Shown one piece after another: positions 24,656 through 32,687 of a stretch of 64,000 nucleotides of DNA. The DNA lies in assembly GCA_963820035.1 (NCBI GenBank), contig CAWFYK010000004.1, positions 682,001 to 746,000 on the forward strand, given 5' to 3'. Made by a program: the position numbers and the translations under genes. How positions within the stretch are numbered: position 1 is the first letter of the stretch; every line of letters starts with the position of its first letter. Source of the DNA: JAWWPG01 sp963820035 (GTDB lineage: Bacteria; Actinomycetota; Actinomycetes; Propionibacteriales; Nocardioidaceae). The notes beneath the pieces were generated by a model. That model was not told the origin of the DNA, ran no database searches, and saw nothing but the letters and a program-made list of their open reading frames with translations.

Positions 24656-27600
24656 GTGCACGATGGTCTGTACGAGAGCCTCATCACCGCTCGCCTCGAG
24701 CGTCAACTCGCTGCCCTGCGAGTCTTCGGCGATGTGACGGATGAGATCACCTCGATTGACCCAACCGACCAGCCTGAGATTCTTGCTCGGCACGTTCGAG
24801 ACGCGGTTGTCCGCGTTCTTGAGTCCACGCGGGATGTCGAGGCTCGGCTCAGAGTCGTCAATGCCTTGATCGATCTCCTGGACGCGGCAGAAGAAGAGGT
24901 GCTGCCGGAGCCACGTCAGCTGGTCGCGCTTACGAGGGTACCGAAGCCGGGCCCCGCCGGACGGCTCGTGACGAGGCCAAACACCCCGCTCTCTGATGCT
25001 GCTTTGCTCACGAACGCGCACGGCGAGCCATCACTCGGGGCCGAGCTTCGCGCAGAGCTCGACACATCCGACCAGGCAGATCTCCTCTGCGCTTTCGTCA
25101 AGTGGCACGGCCTGCGACTCATCGAGCGGGAGCTCACGCGAATGCGCGAACGCGACGCACCTTTGCGCGTGGTTACCACGACCTATGTCGGTGCGACGGA
25201 ACGAGCGGCCCTCGATCGTCTCGTCCGGGATTTCGGCGCCACGGTGAAGATCCAGTACGACTCTGTCCGCACGCGACTCCATGCAAAGGCATGGCTCTTC
25301 ACCAGGTCAACGGGCTTTGACACTGCCTATGTCGGTTCCTCGAACCTCTCTCGATCTGCCCTACTGGATGGCGTCGAGTGGAATGTTCGACTCTCACAGG
25401 TGGCCACCCCGAGTCTGCTGAACAAGTTCCGCGCGACTTTCAACACCTACTGGAACGACCCGGCGTTCGAGACCTACAACCCGGACAACACCCGGGAGCG
25501 TGACCGCCTGGATGATGCGCTCTCCGAAGCCGCCGGTCACCATGACCGTCGGGGTCGGCTCACCATCTCACTATCAGGATTGGACGTTCGTCCGTACGCG
25601 TACCAGGCGGAGATGCTCGAGTCTCTGGAGGTGGAGCGCGATGTCCACGATCGCCACCGAAACCTGATCGTGGCCGCCACGGGGACGGGCAAGACTGTCG
25701 TCGCCGCGCTCGACTATCGGCGGCTCTGCGAGCCCGGGGCCGATGTCGCGTCGACGCCGCCCAACCGACCCTCACTCCTGTTCATTGCACATCGGAAGGA
25801 GATTCTCGAGCAGTCCCTGCGCACCTACCGTGAGGTACTCGCGGATCCCTCGTTTGGCGAGCCGTACGTCGGCGGAGCGCGCCCTGAGCGCTGGCGGCAC
25901 GTCTTCGCATCCGTTCAGTCGCTCACGTCGTACGGTGTCACGAACATCCCTGCTGATGCATTCGACGTCGTCGTCATCGACGAGTTCCACCACGCCGAGG
26001 CCGCGACCTACCGACGGATCCTTGGCCACCTGGAGCCGCGCGAGCTTCTCGGGCTCACCGCGACACCCGAGCGCACCGACGGTGTGGACGTGCGCACCTA
26101 CTTCGCCGGCCGAACCGCCTCTGAGCTGAGGCTCTGGGACGCTCTCGAGGCCGACCTGCTCTGCCCGTTCCACTACTTCGGCATCGCCGACGGCACCGAC
26201 CTGAGAGGCGTCGAGTGGAAGCGGGGTCGATATGACGAGCGGGACCTCGACAACGTCTTCACCGGCAATGATGTCAGAGCAGCGATCGTGCTCAAACAGG
26301 TCCGTGACAAGCTCACGAATGTCGGCGCCATGCGAGCCCTCGGGTTCTGTGTTTCCATCGCACACGCCAACTACATGGCGGAGGTGTTTCGCGCGGCCGG
26401 AGTGCCCGCCACCGCAGTTACGGGAAAGACCACGGCTGCCGGCCGCAAGCAGGCGCTCACGGATCTGCGCGACCGTCGAGTCAACATCCTGTTCACGGCC
26501 GATCTTTTCAACGAAGGACTCGACCTGCCCTTCGTCGATACGGTGCTCTTCCTGCGGCCCACCGAGAGCGCCACCATCTTTCTTCAGCAGCTCGGCCGTG
26601 GTCTGCGCCAGGCACCCGGCAAAGCGGTCCTGACGGTGCTCGACTTCGTTGGCCAGCAACGCAAAGAGTTCCGCTTCGACACGAGATTCCGAGCACTGAC
26701 GGGTGCCACTCGGCGCACCATCGAACGGCAGGTCGAGCGAGGTTTTCCGTTCCTTCCATCCGGCTGCCAGATCCTCCTCGACGCACAGGCACAGGCCATC
26801 ATCCTGGAGTCCATCAAGTCGCAGATCACCACACGCTGGTCGCAGATCGTCTCCGAGCTACGGGCTTACGGCGACCAGGAACTTTCGACCTTCGTCGACG
26901 AGTCGAGCGTCGAGCTGGGGGACATCCTGCGCGGAGACCGGAGCTGGACACGGCTTCGCCGTGAAGCGGGGCTCTTCACGCGGCCAGGTGGACCGCATGA
27001 AACGTCCATTCTCAAGCGATCACGAGCGGTCGCACACGTCGACGATCGCGATCGCATGGTCGCCTACCGCGCCATCCTGGCCGACAGTGCGACCAGCTAT
27101 GACGAGATGAGCTCCAGCGAGCAAGGCTTCGCTCGGATGCTGTTCTGGTCCCTATGGCCGAACGGGGGTGGCTTCGTGTCCTACCACGAAGGGCTGCAGA
27201 CGCTTCGCGGCGAACCCGCTGCCCGCGATGAGCTCACATCACTTGTCAGGATGAGCTTCGACGGGACCCGCCACCACGCCGTACCGATGACCGGGAGGTT
27301 CGCGCCTTTGCCGCTCCGGGTGCACGCGCGATATCAGCGAGAGGAGATCCTGGCGGCACTTGACTACGCACGCCTCGGCGGCGCTCAGCAGTCGAAGCGA
27401 GTGCCGAGCAGCTTCCAGTCCGGGGTCCTGTTTAGTGAGCCGCACCAGGCAGACGCATTCTTGGTGACTCTAAGGAAGTCAGAAGCGGACTACTCGCCCA
27501 CCACGATGTATCGCGACTACGCCGTCAGCCGAACGCTCTTCCACTGGGAGTCGCAGTCCACGACCTCGGTTGCGTCGCCGACCGGCCAGCGCTATCTCCA

Positions 27601-27799
27601 CCACGCCAGCCGCGGCAGTAGCGTCCTGCTGTTCACCCGCGACCACCGTGTCGACGAGCTCGGCACCTCGCCCTACACGTTTCTCGGTCTCGCCACCTAC
27701 GTCAGCCATACGGGCGATCGGCCAATCGCCATCACCTGGCGGCTCGCCCACGCGATGCCGACCGATGTCTTCACGAGCGCCTCGGTGGTGGCCAGCTAG
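24656..27799 (+). CDS. PLD-nuclease/DEAD-helicase/DUF3427 protein
   Basis: 1047 residues from a GTG preceded by AAGGGGG (a TTG at 24599 is the alternative). Order: an N-terminal helical part; a phospholipase-D-like domain with H-x-K (LHAKAWLF) and VGSSNLSRSAL; a superfamily 2 helicase with Walker A ATGTGKTVVAAL, DEFHH box (VVIDEFHHAEA), LTATPERTDG and motif VI QQLGRGLRQAPGK; and a DUF3427-like C-terminal half. A one-gene nuclease-helicase architecture often seen in defence islands. Third codon positions are visibly richer in A and T than in neighbouring genes, suggesting transfer. Role in anti-phage defence or DNA repair is inference. Confidence 0.85.
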   Translation: MHDGLYESLITARLERQLAALRVFGDVTDEITSIDPTDQPEILARHVRDAVVRVLESTRDVEARLRVVNALIDLLDAAEEEVLPEPRQLVALTRVPKPGPAGRLVTRPNTPLSDAALLTNAHGEPSLGAELRAELDTSDQADLLCAFVKWHGLRLIERELTRMRERDAPLRVVTTTYVGATERAALDRLVRDFGATVKIQYDSVRTRLHAKAWLFTRSTGFDTAYVGSSNLSRSALLDGVEWNVRLSQVATPSLLNKFRATFNTYWNDPAFETYNPDNTRERDRLDDALSEAAGHHDRRGRLTISLSGLDVRPYAYQAEMLESLEVERDVHDRHRNLIVAATGTGKTVVAALDYRRLCEPGADVASTPPNRPSLLFIAHRKEILEQSLRTYREVLADPSFGEPYVGGARPERWRHVFASVQSLTSYGVTNIPADAFDVVVIDEFHHAEAATYRRILGHLEPRELLGLTATPERTDGVDVRTYFAGRTASELRLWDALEADLLCPFHYFGIADGTDLRGVEWKRGRYDERDLDNVFTGNDVRAAIVLKQVRDKLTNVGAMRALGFCVSIAHANYMAEVFRAAGVPATAVTGKTTAAGRKQALTDLRDRRVNILFTADLFNEGLDLPFVDTVLFLRPTESATIFLQQLGRGLRQAPGKAVLTVLDFVGQQRKEFRFDTRFRALTGATRRTIERQVERGFPFLPSGCQILLDAQAQAIILESIKSQITTRWSQIVSELRAYGDQELSTFVDESSVELGDILRGDRSWTRLRREAGLFTRPGGPHETSILKRSRAVAHVDDRDRMVAYRAILADSATSYDEMSSSEQGFARMLFWSLWPNGGGFVSYHEGLQTLRGEPAARDELTSLVRMSFDGTRHHAVPMTGRFAPLPLRVHARYQREEILAALDYARLGGAQQSKRVPSSFQSGVLFSEPHQADAFLVTLRKSEADYSPTTMYRDYAVSRTLFHWESQSTTSVASPTGQRYLHHASRGSSVLLFTRDHRVDELGTSPYTFLGLATYVSHTGDRPIAITWRLAHAMPTDVFTSASVVAS

Positions 27800-27870
27800 G
27801 TGAGCTGAGCCGCGCCGACGTACGACGGTCGCTCCCGACGAGGCAGGTCCGTGAGAGCTGCCTCGGGGAC

Positions 27871-28323
27871 TCATCCGCGTCTGATCGTCTGCCACGACTC
27901 CCATGTGGTGTGGAAGATCAGCGCCGTGATGACGAGTCCGATGATGGGATCCGCGATCGGGACACCGATGGCGATGAACGCCGTGGACACGATGATGCCG
28001 CCGCTGACGTAGCCATCGGCGCGGGCGTGGTTGCCGTCGGCGATAAGGGCGGGCGAGTCGAGACGTTTGCCTGCGCGCCAGCGGATGACGGCAGCCACCT
28101 CGTTGGCGACCACGCCGACTACCCCGGCGGTCAGCAGTGCCCACAGATGCGTCGGAGTCTGCGGATGCAGGAATCGCTCGACGACTTGGACGAGAGCGAG
28201 CAAGGCGCTGGCGAGGACGACGGGAACAACGGCGTAGCCGGCCCAACGTTCGCCGCGCCGGCTACGCATCAAGAACGCGATTCCGAGGGGAATCGCCGTC
28301 AGGGAGTCACCCCCAATGTGCAG
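27871..28323 (-). pseudogene. Cation diffusion facilitator transporter, truncated at both ends
   Basis: The frame (open back to 28392) gives DSLTAIPLGIAFLM, then FLHPQTPTHLWALLTAGVVG, NEVAAVIRWRAGKR, the metal-site helix LIADGNHARADGYVS and ADPIIGLVITALIF: transmembrane segments 2-6 of a CDF family efflux protein. Homology begins only near 28323; the upstream 23 codons are the antisense of an ArsR gene. The first helix with its metal-binding residues and the cytoplasmic C-terminal domain are missing. Probably nonfunctional. Confidence 0.75.
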
Positions 28324-28566
28324 GTTGCAGCGGATGCCTTCCGGATGCTCAGCGACAAGAACCGGATCAAGACCCTGGTAGCCCTGCTGCAAGGGGAGTC
28401 CTCGGTCAACTGTCTGGCCGAGCTGATCAATGCGAGTCCATCAGCCGTGAGCCAGCACTTGGCCAAGCTCCGGCTCGCACTCGAACGTGACAAGCCTTAC
28501 CGCGGCAAGTCAACCATGCCACGGCCCGGTCTCGTGCGCTTTCACTCGACGACCTCACGCAAGTGA
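28318..28566 (+). pseudogene. ArsR/SmtB-family metal-responsive repressor, truncated
   Basis: Reads VQVAADAFRMLSDKNRIKTL, then LQGESSVNCLAELINASPSAVSQHLAKLRLA: the helix-turn-helix of an ArsR/SmtB regulator. The N-terminal residues are missing at the junction with the CDF remnant, and after RLALERD the sequence leaves the family before the wing and dimer helix. In relatives, arsR and CDF genes lie head to tail on one strand; here they face each other and share a junction at about 28,310-28,325, evidence of rearrangement. Confidence 0.7.
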
Positions 28567-28818
28567 GAGGAAGAGCTTTTCCATCTTCTTGACGTCGACG
28601 CTGTCGATGCCGTCGCCAACGGCGAGACATTGCTGGAGTCCGGCTGCGACGATAGCGAAGCCAGCCTTGTCGAGGGCCTTGGAGACAGCAGCGAGCTGGG
28701 TAACGACGTCCTCGCAGTCCCGCCCCTCCTCCAGCATCCGCAGTACGCCGTCAAGCTGACCGCGGGCGCGCTTGATCCGGTTGACGACCGGCGACATCTC
28801 GGTGGGGTCCAGCTCCAT
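28555..28818 (-). CDS. CsoR/FrmR-family metal- or persulfide-sensing repressor
   Basis: 87 residues from the ATG of MELDPTEMSPVVNRIKRARG, preceded by GGAGGAG. All-helical DUF156 fold with VNRIKRARGQLDGVLRMLEEG and CEDVVTQLAAVSKALDKAG; a Cys in RDCEDV and a later Cys in LQQCL are present, but the copper-type His-x3-Cys pair cannot be confirmed (LQQCLAVG). The two Cys without the His suggest a persulfide-sensing CstR-like or other thiol-sensing role. Divergent from the Cys-rich/AhpD genes, with two palindromic operators between them. Confidence 0.87.
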   Translation of the reverse strand: MELDPTEMSPVVNRIKRARGQLDGVLRMLEEGRDCEDVVTQLAAVSKALDKAGFAIVAAGLQQCLAVGDGIDSVDVKKMEKLFLSLA

Positions 28819-28861
28819 CAGTGCTCCTCCACAGTGCGGGCTTGGGCTTGGGTCGACCAGT

Positions 28862-28877
28862 TTACCCCCGGGGGTAA
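28862..28877. promoter_or_regulatory. Proximal CsoR-type operator palindrome
   Basis: TTACCCCCGGGGGTAA, a perfect 16-bp palindrome 43 bp upstream of the csoR-like start. A central C-tract/G-tract flanked by TA is typical of CsoR-family operators. Confidence 0.75.
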
Positions 28878-28889
28878 TTTTGTGTTTGC

Positions 28890-28913
28890 ACTTATACCCC
28901 CTAGGGTATAAGT
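28890..28913. promoter_or_regulatory. Distal CsoR-type operator palindrome
   Basis: ACTTATACCC-CCTA-GGGTATAAGT: perfect 10-bp arms around a 4-bp centre, resembling the TATACCCC(T)AGGGGTATA sites of CsoR/CstR repressors. It overlaps an AT-rich stretch likely to be a promoter -10 region for one or both divergent units. Confidence 0.78.
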
Positions 28914-29010
28914 ATGACACCCTTGAGACCCGCCGTTACGACGGGACTCCACGGTCTTGTTGCTGCCATCGGCCGCTCGAGTTCCACTACAAGCAGAGGA
29001 GCTACCCGCC

Positions 29011-29178
29011 ATGTGTCACGCAGTCACATGCAAGACCTGCGGCAAGGCGACGTGGGCCGGTTGCGGCCGCCACGTGGAGCGTGCGCTCGCCGGTGTCCCA
29101 CGGTCCGATCGTTGCCCGGGCCATGCCAAGGGCGAGAGCTCCAGCCGCCTCGGGCGCTTCTTCGGTCGCCGGTCATGA
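29011..29178 (+). CDS. Small cysteine-rich protein
   Basis: 55 residues starting MCHAVTCKTCGKATWAGCGRHV, preceded by GAGGAGC. Cys at positions 2, 7, 10 and 18 with His 3 and 21 form a CxxC-containing cluster likely to bind a metal ion; the tail is basic and Ser-rich. Similar short proteins are often found next to CsoR-family genes in actinobacteria. Function unknown; a metal or sulfur buffer is a reasonable guess. First gene of the unit facing csoR. Confidence 0.72.
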   Translation: MCHAVTCKTCGKATWAGCGRHVERALAGVPRSDRCPGHAKGESSSRLGRFFGRRS

Positions 29179-29251
29179 ACCTCCGGATGATCCCGCTCAG
29201 CCCCACCATCCCCACCACCGTTCACACCCGGCAAAGAAGGAAGGCATCATC

Positions 29252-29620
29252 ATGAGGACGACCGCCCTCGAGCACGCCCACGGCAAGGACGTCCTCGACG
29301 CACTCAACCCGCTGCACCGCGAGCTGCGTCACGCCGTGCCCGATGTCTACAAGGGCTTCGGCGAACTGCACAAGGCGGCCTTTGCGCCCGGTGCACTCGA
29401 CTCGCGAACCAAGGAGCTGATCGCCCTCGCGATCAGCGTCGTCGAAGAATGCGACGGCTGCATCGCCTCCCATGCACAGGGCGCCGCCCGCGCTGGCGCG
29501 AGCAAGCAGGAGGCCGCCGAGGCCATCGGCGTCACCTTCTTGATGAAGGGCGGACCGGCGTCCATCTACGGTCCACGCGCGTACGACGCCTTCTGCGAGT
29601 TCACCGACGCTCTTGCCTGA
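29252..29620 (+). CDS. AhpD/carboxymuconolactone-decarboxylase family protein
   Basis: 122 residues from an ATG preceded by AAGGAAGG. The family motif is present: SRTKELIALAISVVEECDGCIASHAQGA, with the redox CxxC (CDGC) and the following His; then FLMKGGPASIYGPRA. AhpD-like proteins reduce peroxiredoxin-type enzymes or act as peroxidases. In a unit with the Cys-rich protein under CsoR-type operators, it probably serves thiol, persulfide or metal-induced oxidative stress. Confidence 0.87.
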   Translation: MRTTALEHAHGKDVLDALNPLHRELRHAVPDVYKGFGELHKAAFAPGALDSRTKELIALAISVVEECDGCIASHAQGAARAGASKQEAAEAIGVTFLMKGGPASIYGPRAYDAFCEFTDALA

Positions 29621-29633
29621 GCATCACACCCTG

Positions 29634-32600
29634 CTAAGGCCTGGGCGCCTCTGGTCGCGCCTCATCACGCACCGCCCGCAGGACCACGCGCGCGACGGTC
29701 TCTGCGGCACTCCACGAGCTCAGCCGCCCGATCACGCCATCGGGGGCCGGGACCTCGAGGAGCCACGGCAGCGCCGTCGCCGTGCTGGCGGTGCTTCGGG
29801 CCGACGAGAGCCCGGGAAGCCACTCCACCGGGCAGTACCAGTGGCCGTCGAGCACCGATGCGACCGACTCCGTCGGCCCGTCGGACGCTCCGACCCAGAC
29901 CTTGTCGGGCTCGCAGTCGGGTTCGACCCGCACCCGGATCGGGCGGTCGAGAGCGGGCACGATGCCAGTGCGGCGTTCGGCCGACCGCGCGTCGGGCAGC
30001 GCGCGCCGGAACAGGATGTGGGTCTCCTCCCGCCCCTCCAGCTCCGCGAACCATGACGGTGGCAGCGCCACCATGACCGGGGCGCTACTGCCGTCCGCGG
30101 CCACCTGGTCGCCGGAGACCCCCTCGTCATCCACCCCGTGCGGGTCGCCGGACTGATCCACAACGGCAGCCGGGTCCTCGAAGTCCGTATCCAGATCGCC
30201 GAGGTCCTCGAGAGCCTCGATGACGGGATCTGACGCCCGAGCGAGCTCCACGGCGGCGCGCAGCGCCGGCAGCGCCTCGTCGACCACCGACCCCTCGAAG
30301 CGACGAGCCAGCCATTCGAGCTCGACGTCCACCGGCGGTGTGCTGGGCCTGTCGTCGAGCGTTTTCGCGTACTCCGCCGACTTCGTCTCGATCAAGGCCT
30401 CCAGCTGTGCCACCAGAGACGAGGGGTCGTCGACCGGCGCCCGGCTCATCATCGCGACGAGGAAGGGCTCGTCCTGCTTCATCATCAGCGGTGGGAAGGT
30501 CCAGTCGTACGCCGCCTCGATGTCTCCCCAGCCATCACGGCCGGAACTGTCCCAGACGGCGGCGATCCCGCGCACCAGGTATGAGGTCCGGGGGCACGCC
30601 ACCAGCTCTCCCAACGGTGCCAGCCGGGCGGCGATCTCCCGGCAGGAGATCGTCATGCGCTGGTAGGTCGCCGCCCACGCCGCGACCACCAGGCCCTCGA
30701 TGGTCTCGAGGTCGGAGTCTCGCCAGAGCAGCCGCCAGTGCTCCGCCGCGTCGTCGTCAGCACCTTCGGTGAGGATCTCGGCGATCCACTGCCGGTAGCG
30801 CAGCTGTGGGCTCAGCTTGTCTGCTGCCGCGATGTGCTCGCGTGCCTCGTCCGGTCGGTGGAGCAACCGGCACGAGTAGCCGCGCAATGCCTCTCCCCAG
30901 GCCTTCTCGTCATCGCTTTCACCTCCCGCGCCGTCCACCAGCTCGAGCGCCTCGTCGGCTCGGCTGAGGTTCAGCGCCGTCACCGCGGCAAGACCCATCG
31001 CCTCCGGCGCGTCGTGCGTGAGGTTCCTGAGGTGCTGCGCCACCAGGTCTGCCGAGAAGAACGCCCCGGCCGTGACGAGGTCGTCGGCAAGCTGGAACCA
31101 TCGACGGTCCTGCGAGGGCGCCAGGCAGACCGCCTTGGCAGAGCCGGCGACCGCGCCCCACACATGGTGACCGCGGTCGCCCGAGGAGAACCCCGCCAGC
31201 ATCGCGTGCGCATGCCGCTCGACCAGCAGGATCCATGACGTCCCACTCGTCACGGGCTCCAGCTCCACCGCCTCCGCACAGAGCTCCAGCACCCGGGCCA
31301 GCATCTCCGCGCGAACGCCCGTCTCCTGACCCCACGAGGCGACCTGCATCGCGTCCGCGAGGGAACGCACGGTCTCGGCATGCCGCGGGCGCAGCCGGAG
31401 CGACTCAGTGTTGTGCTCCACGGCGAGACTCGCCTCGCCGCCCCACAGGGCACAGTCCGCCGCATCCGACAGAGCCTCAGCCAACTCCTCGGCCGGCGCG
31501 TTGACCCCGCGCGCGATCTCGACCCTGAGCTCGGCCTCCCGCATGCGAAGCGGCGCACTCGTCACCGAGACGGTGTCGAGGAGACGCTCCGCACCGGCGA
31601 AACGCCGCTCCCGCGCCAGCCGAGTCACCAGGGCCAGAACGAGCTCGTCCGGCGGCACCTCCACGAGCGCAGCCAACCAGGCGGAAGCGCCCGCCACATC
31701 AGGGAGGGCGTCCACCATCGTCTGGGCGTCGGCCATCAGGTCGCGAACCGCCTCGTCGTCGAGCTCGTCGGCTCCCCCGCCGGGGTCGTTGGCGGACAAT
31801 CGATCAGCCCGTGACCTCAGGATGTACTCGAGCAGGCTGCCCAGGTCGCTCGCCGCCGCGCTGCGCATCGCCTTCGTCCACCGAGGCGCCCGTCGGTGAG
31901 AGGTCAGCCCGTGACGGTCGATGAAAGACTCGGTGGCCAGGATCGAGCGTGTCAACGCCGCCTCGTCCGACGGTGGCACCAGATTGAGCTGCTCCCTCGC
32001 CTCCGCCAGGAGGTCCGGAACCCAAGGGTTCGCTGCTCGGGCGAGCACGCGGCATACCAGGAGAAGCAGCCGGATCCGTTTGGTGGCGGGGATGTCGGTC
32101 AACCGGTCACGCACGGTCGGCGCACTCGTGGAGTACGACGACGGGTCGGGCCCGACCCCCTTCACCGGGGCCATCAGCGCCACCAGGTCGGTCAGCCGCT
32201 CAGCCGAGCGCTCCGGGTCGACCAGCGCTGCCGATACCGCACCCTCCACGGCCGCACAACGGTCCGGGAGCCAGACCCCCCAGCCAGCGAGCGCAAACGG
32301 CTCCGCGAGGAGTCGCGCTGACTCTTCCCACGCACCGACCGTCAGCGCGTCCACCCAGGAATCGAGCCAGCTCGTCGTCCCCACATCGGGGTCCGCCCTC
32401 AGTTCGTCCTGCAGCCGTGCCAAGCGCTCGGGCCACCAGACGTCGCCGTAGCGACGCTCCCACGCCTCGTGACTTTCGCGTGCCGCCACCACCAGCGACG
32501 CTTGGCTGATCTGCGCGGCGAGTCCATCGACGGCGCCGAAGCTGCGACGGAACACGTCTGCCTCGGTGGGGCTGGTGGCCAGGTCCGAGTCGCTGTCCAA

Positions 32601-32687
32601 AGAATGCAGGATCTCCTCGACGGCCGCGGTGACGACCTCGAGCGACTCGCGTAGCGCCGACGTCAGCTCACGCTGGGTCGCCGTCAT
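29634..32687 (-). CDS. Large helical-repeat (TPR-like) protein of the trypsin/CHAT module
   Basis: 1017 residues from ATG 32687 (MTATQRELTSALRES), which overlaps the protease stop (ATGA). The sequence is almost wholly helical, Ala/Leu/Glu/Arg-rich, with repeat-like stretches such as EHNTESLRLRPRHAETVRSLADAM and KAVCLAPSQDRRWFQLADDL that look like TPR units, mainly between residues 400 and 650. No enzyme motif, signal peptide or membrane segment is seen. The tail (after about 880) is more beta-rich. I do not recognise a named family. By context it is a scaffold, sensor or target-binding partner of the protease; that is inference. Confidence 0.75.
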   Translation of the reverse strand: MTATQRELTSALRESLEVVTAAVEEILHSLDSDSDLATSPTEADVFRRSFGAVDGLAAQISQASLVVAARESHEAWERRYGDVWWPERLARLQDELRADPDVGTTSWLDSWVDALTVGAWEESARLLAEPFALAGWGVWLPDRCAAVEGAVSAALVDPERSAERLTDLVALMAPVKGVGPDPSSYSTSAPTVRDRLTDIPATKRIRLLLLVCRVLARAANPWVPDLLAEAREQLNLVPPSDEAALTRSILATESFIDRHGLTSHRRAPRWTKAMRSAAASDLGSLLEYILRSRADRLSANDPGGGADELDDEAVRDLMADAQTMVDALPDVAGASAWLAALVEVPPDELVLALVTRLARERRFAGAERLLDTVSVTSAPLRMREAELRVEIARGVNAPAEELAEALSDAADCALWGGEASLAVEHNTESLRLRPRHAETVRSLADAMQVASWGQETGVRAEMLARVLELCAEAVELEPVTSGTSWILLVERHAHAMLAGFSSGDRGHHVWGAVAGSAKAVCLAPSQDRRWFQLADDLVTAGAFFSADLVAQHLRNLTHDAPEAMGLAAVTALNLSRADEALELVDGAGGESDDEKAWGEALRGYSCRLLHRPDEAREHIAAADKLSPQLRYRQWIAEILTEGADDDAAEHWRLLWRDSDLETIEGLVVAAWAATYQRMTISCREIAARLAPLGELVACPRTSYLVRGIAAVWDSSGRDGWGDIEAAYDWTFPPLMMKQDEPFLVAMMSRAPVDDPSSLVAQLEALIETKSAEYAKTLDDRPSTPPVDVELEWLARRFEGSVVDEALPALRAAVELARASDPVIEALEDLGDLDTDFEDPAAVVDQSGDPHGVDDEGVSGDQVAADGSSAPVMVALPPSWFAELEGREETHILFRRALPDARSAERRTGIVPALDRPIRVRVEPDCEPDKVWVGASDGPTESVASVLDGHWYCPVEWLPGLSSARSTASTATALPWLLEVPAPDGVIGRLSSWSAAETVARVVLRAVRDEARPEAPRP

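Noticed and set aside
24546..24737. A frameshift joining MTMDRPDASEDSAQESAL to the helicase gene
   Set aside because: The N-terminus of this family is variable and internal GTG/TTG starts with ribosome-binding sites exist, so no frameshift is needed.
28318..28392. Start of the CDF-like frame at 28392
   Set aside because: The first 23 codons are antisense to an ArsR helix-turn-helix and have no transporter similarity, so they are not part of the gene.
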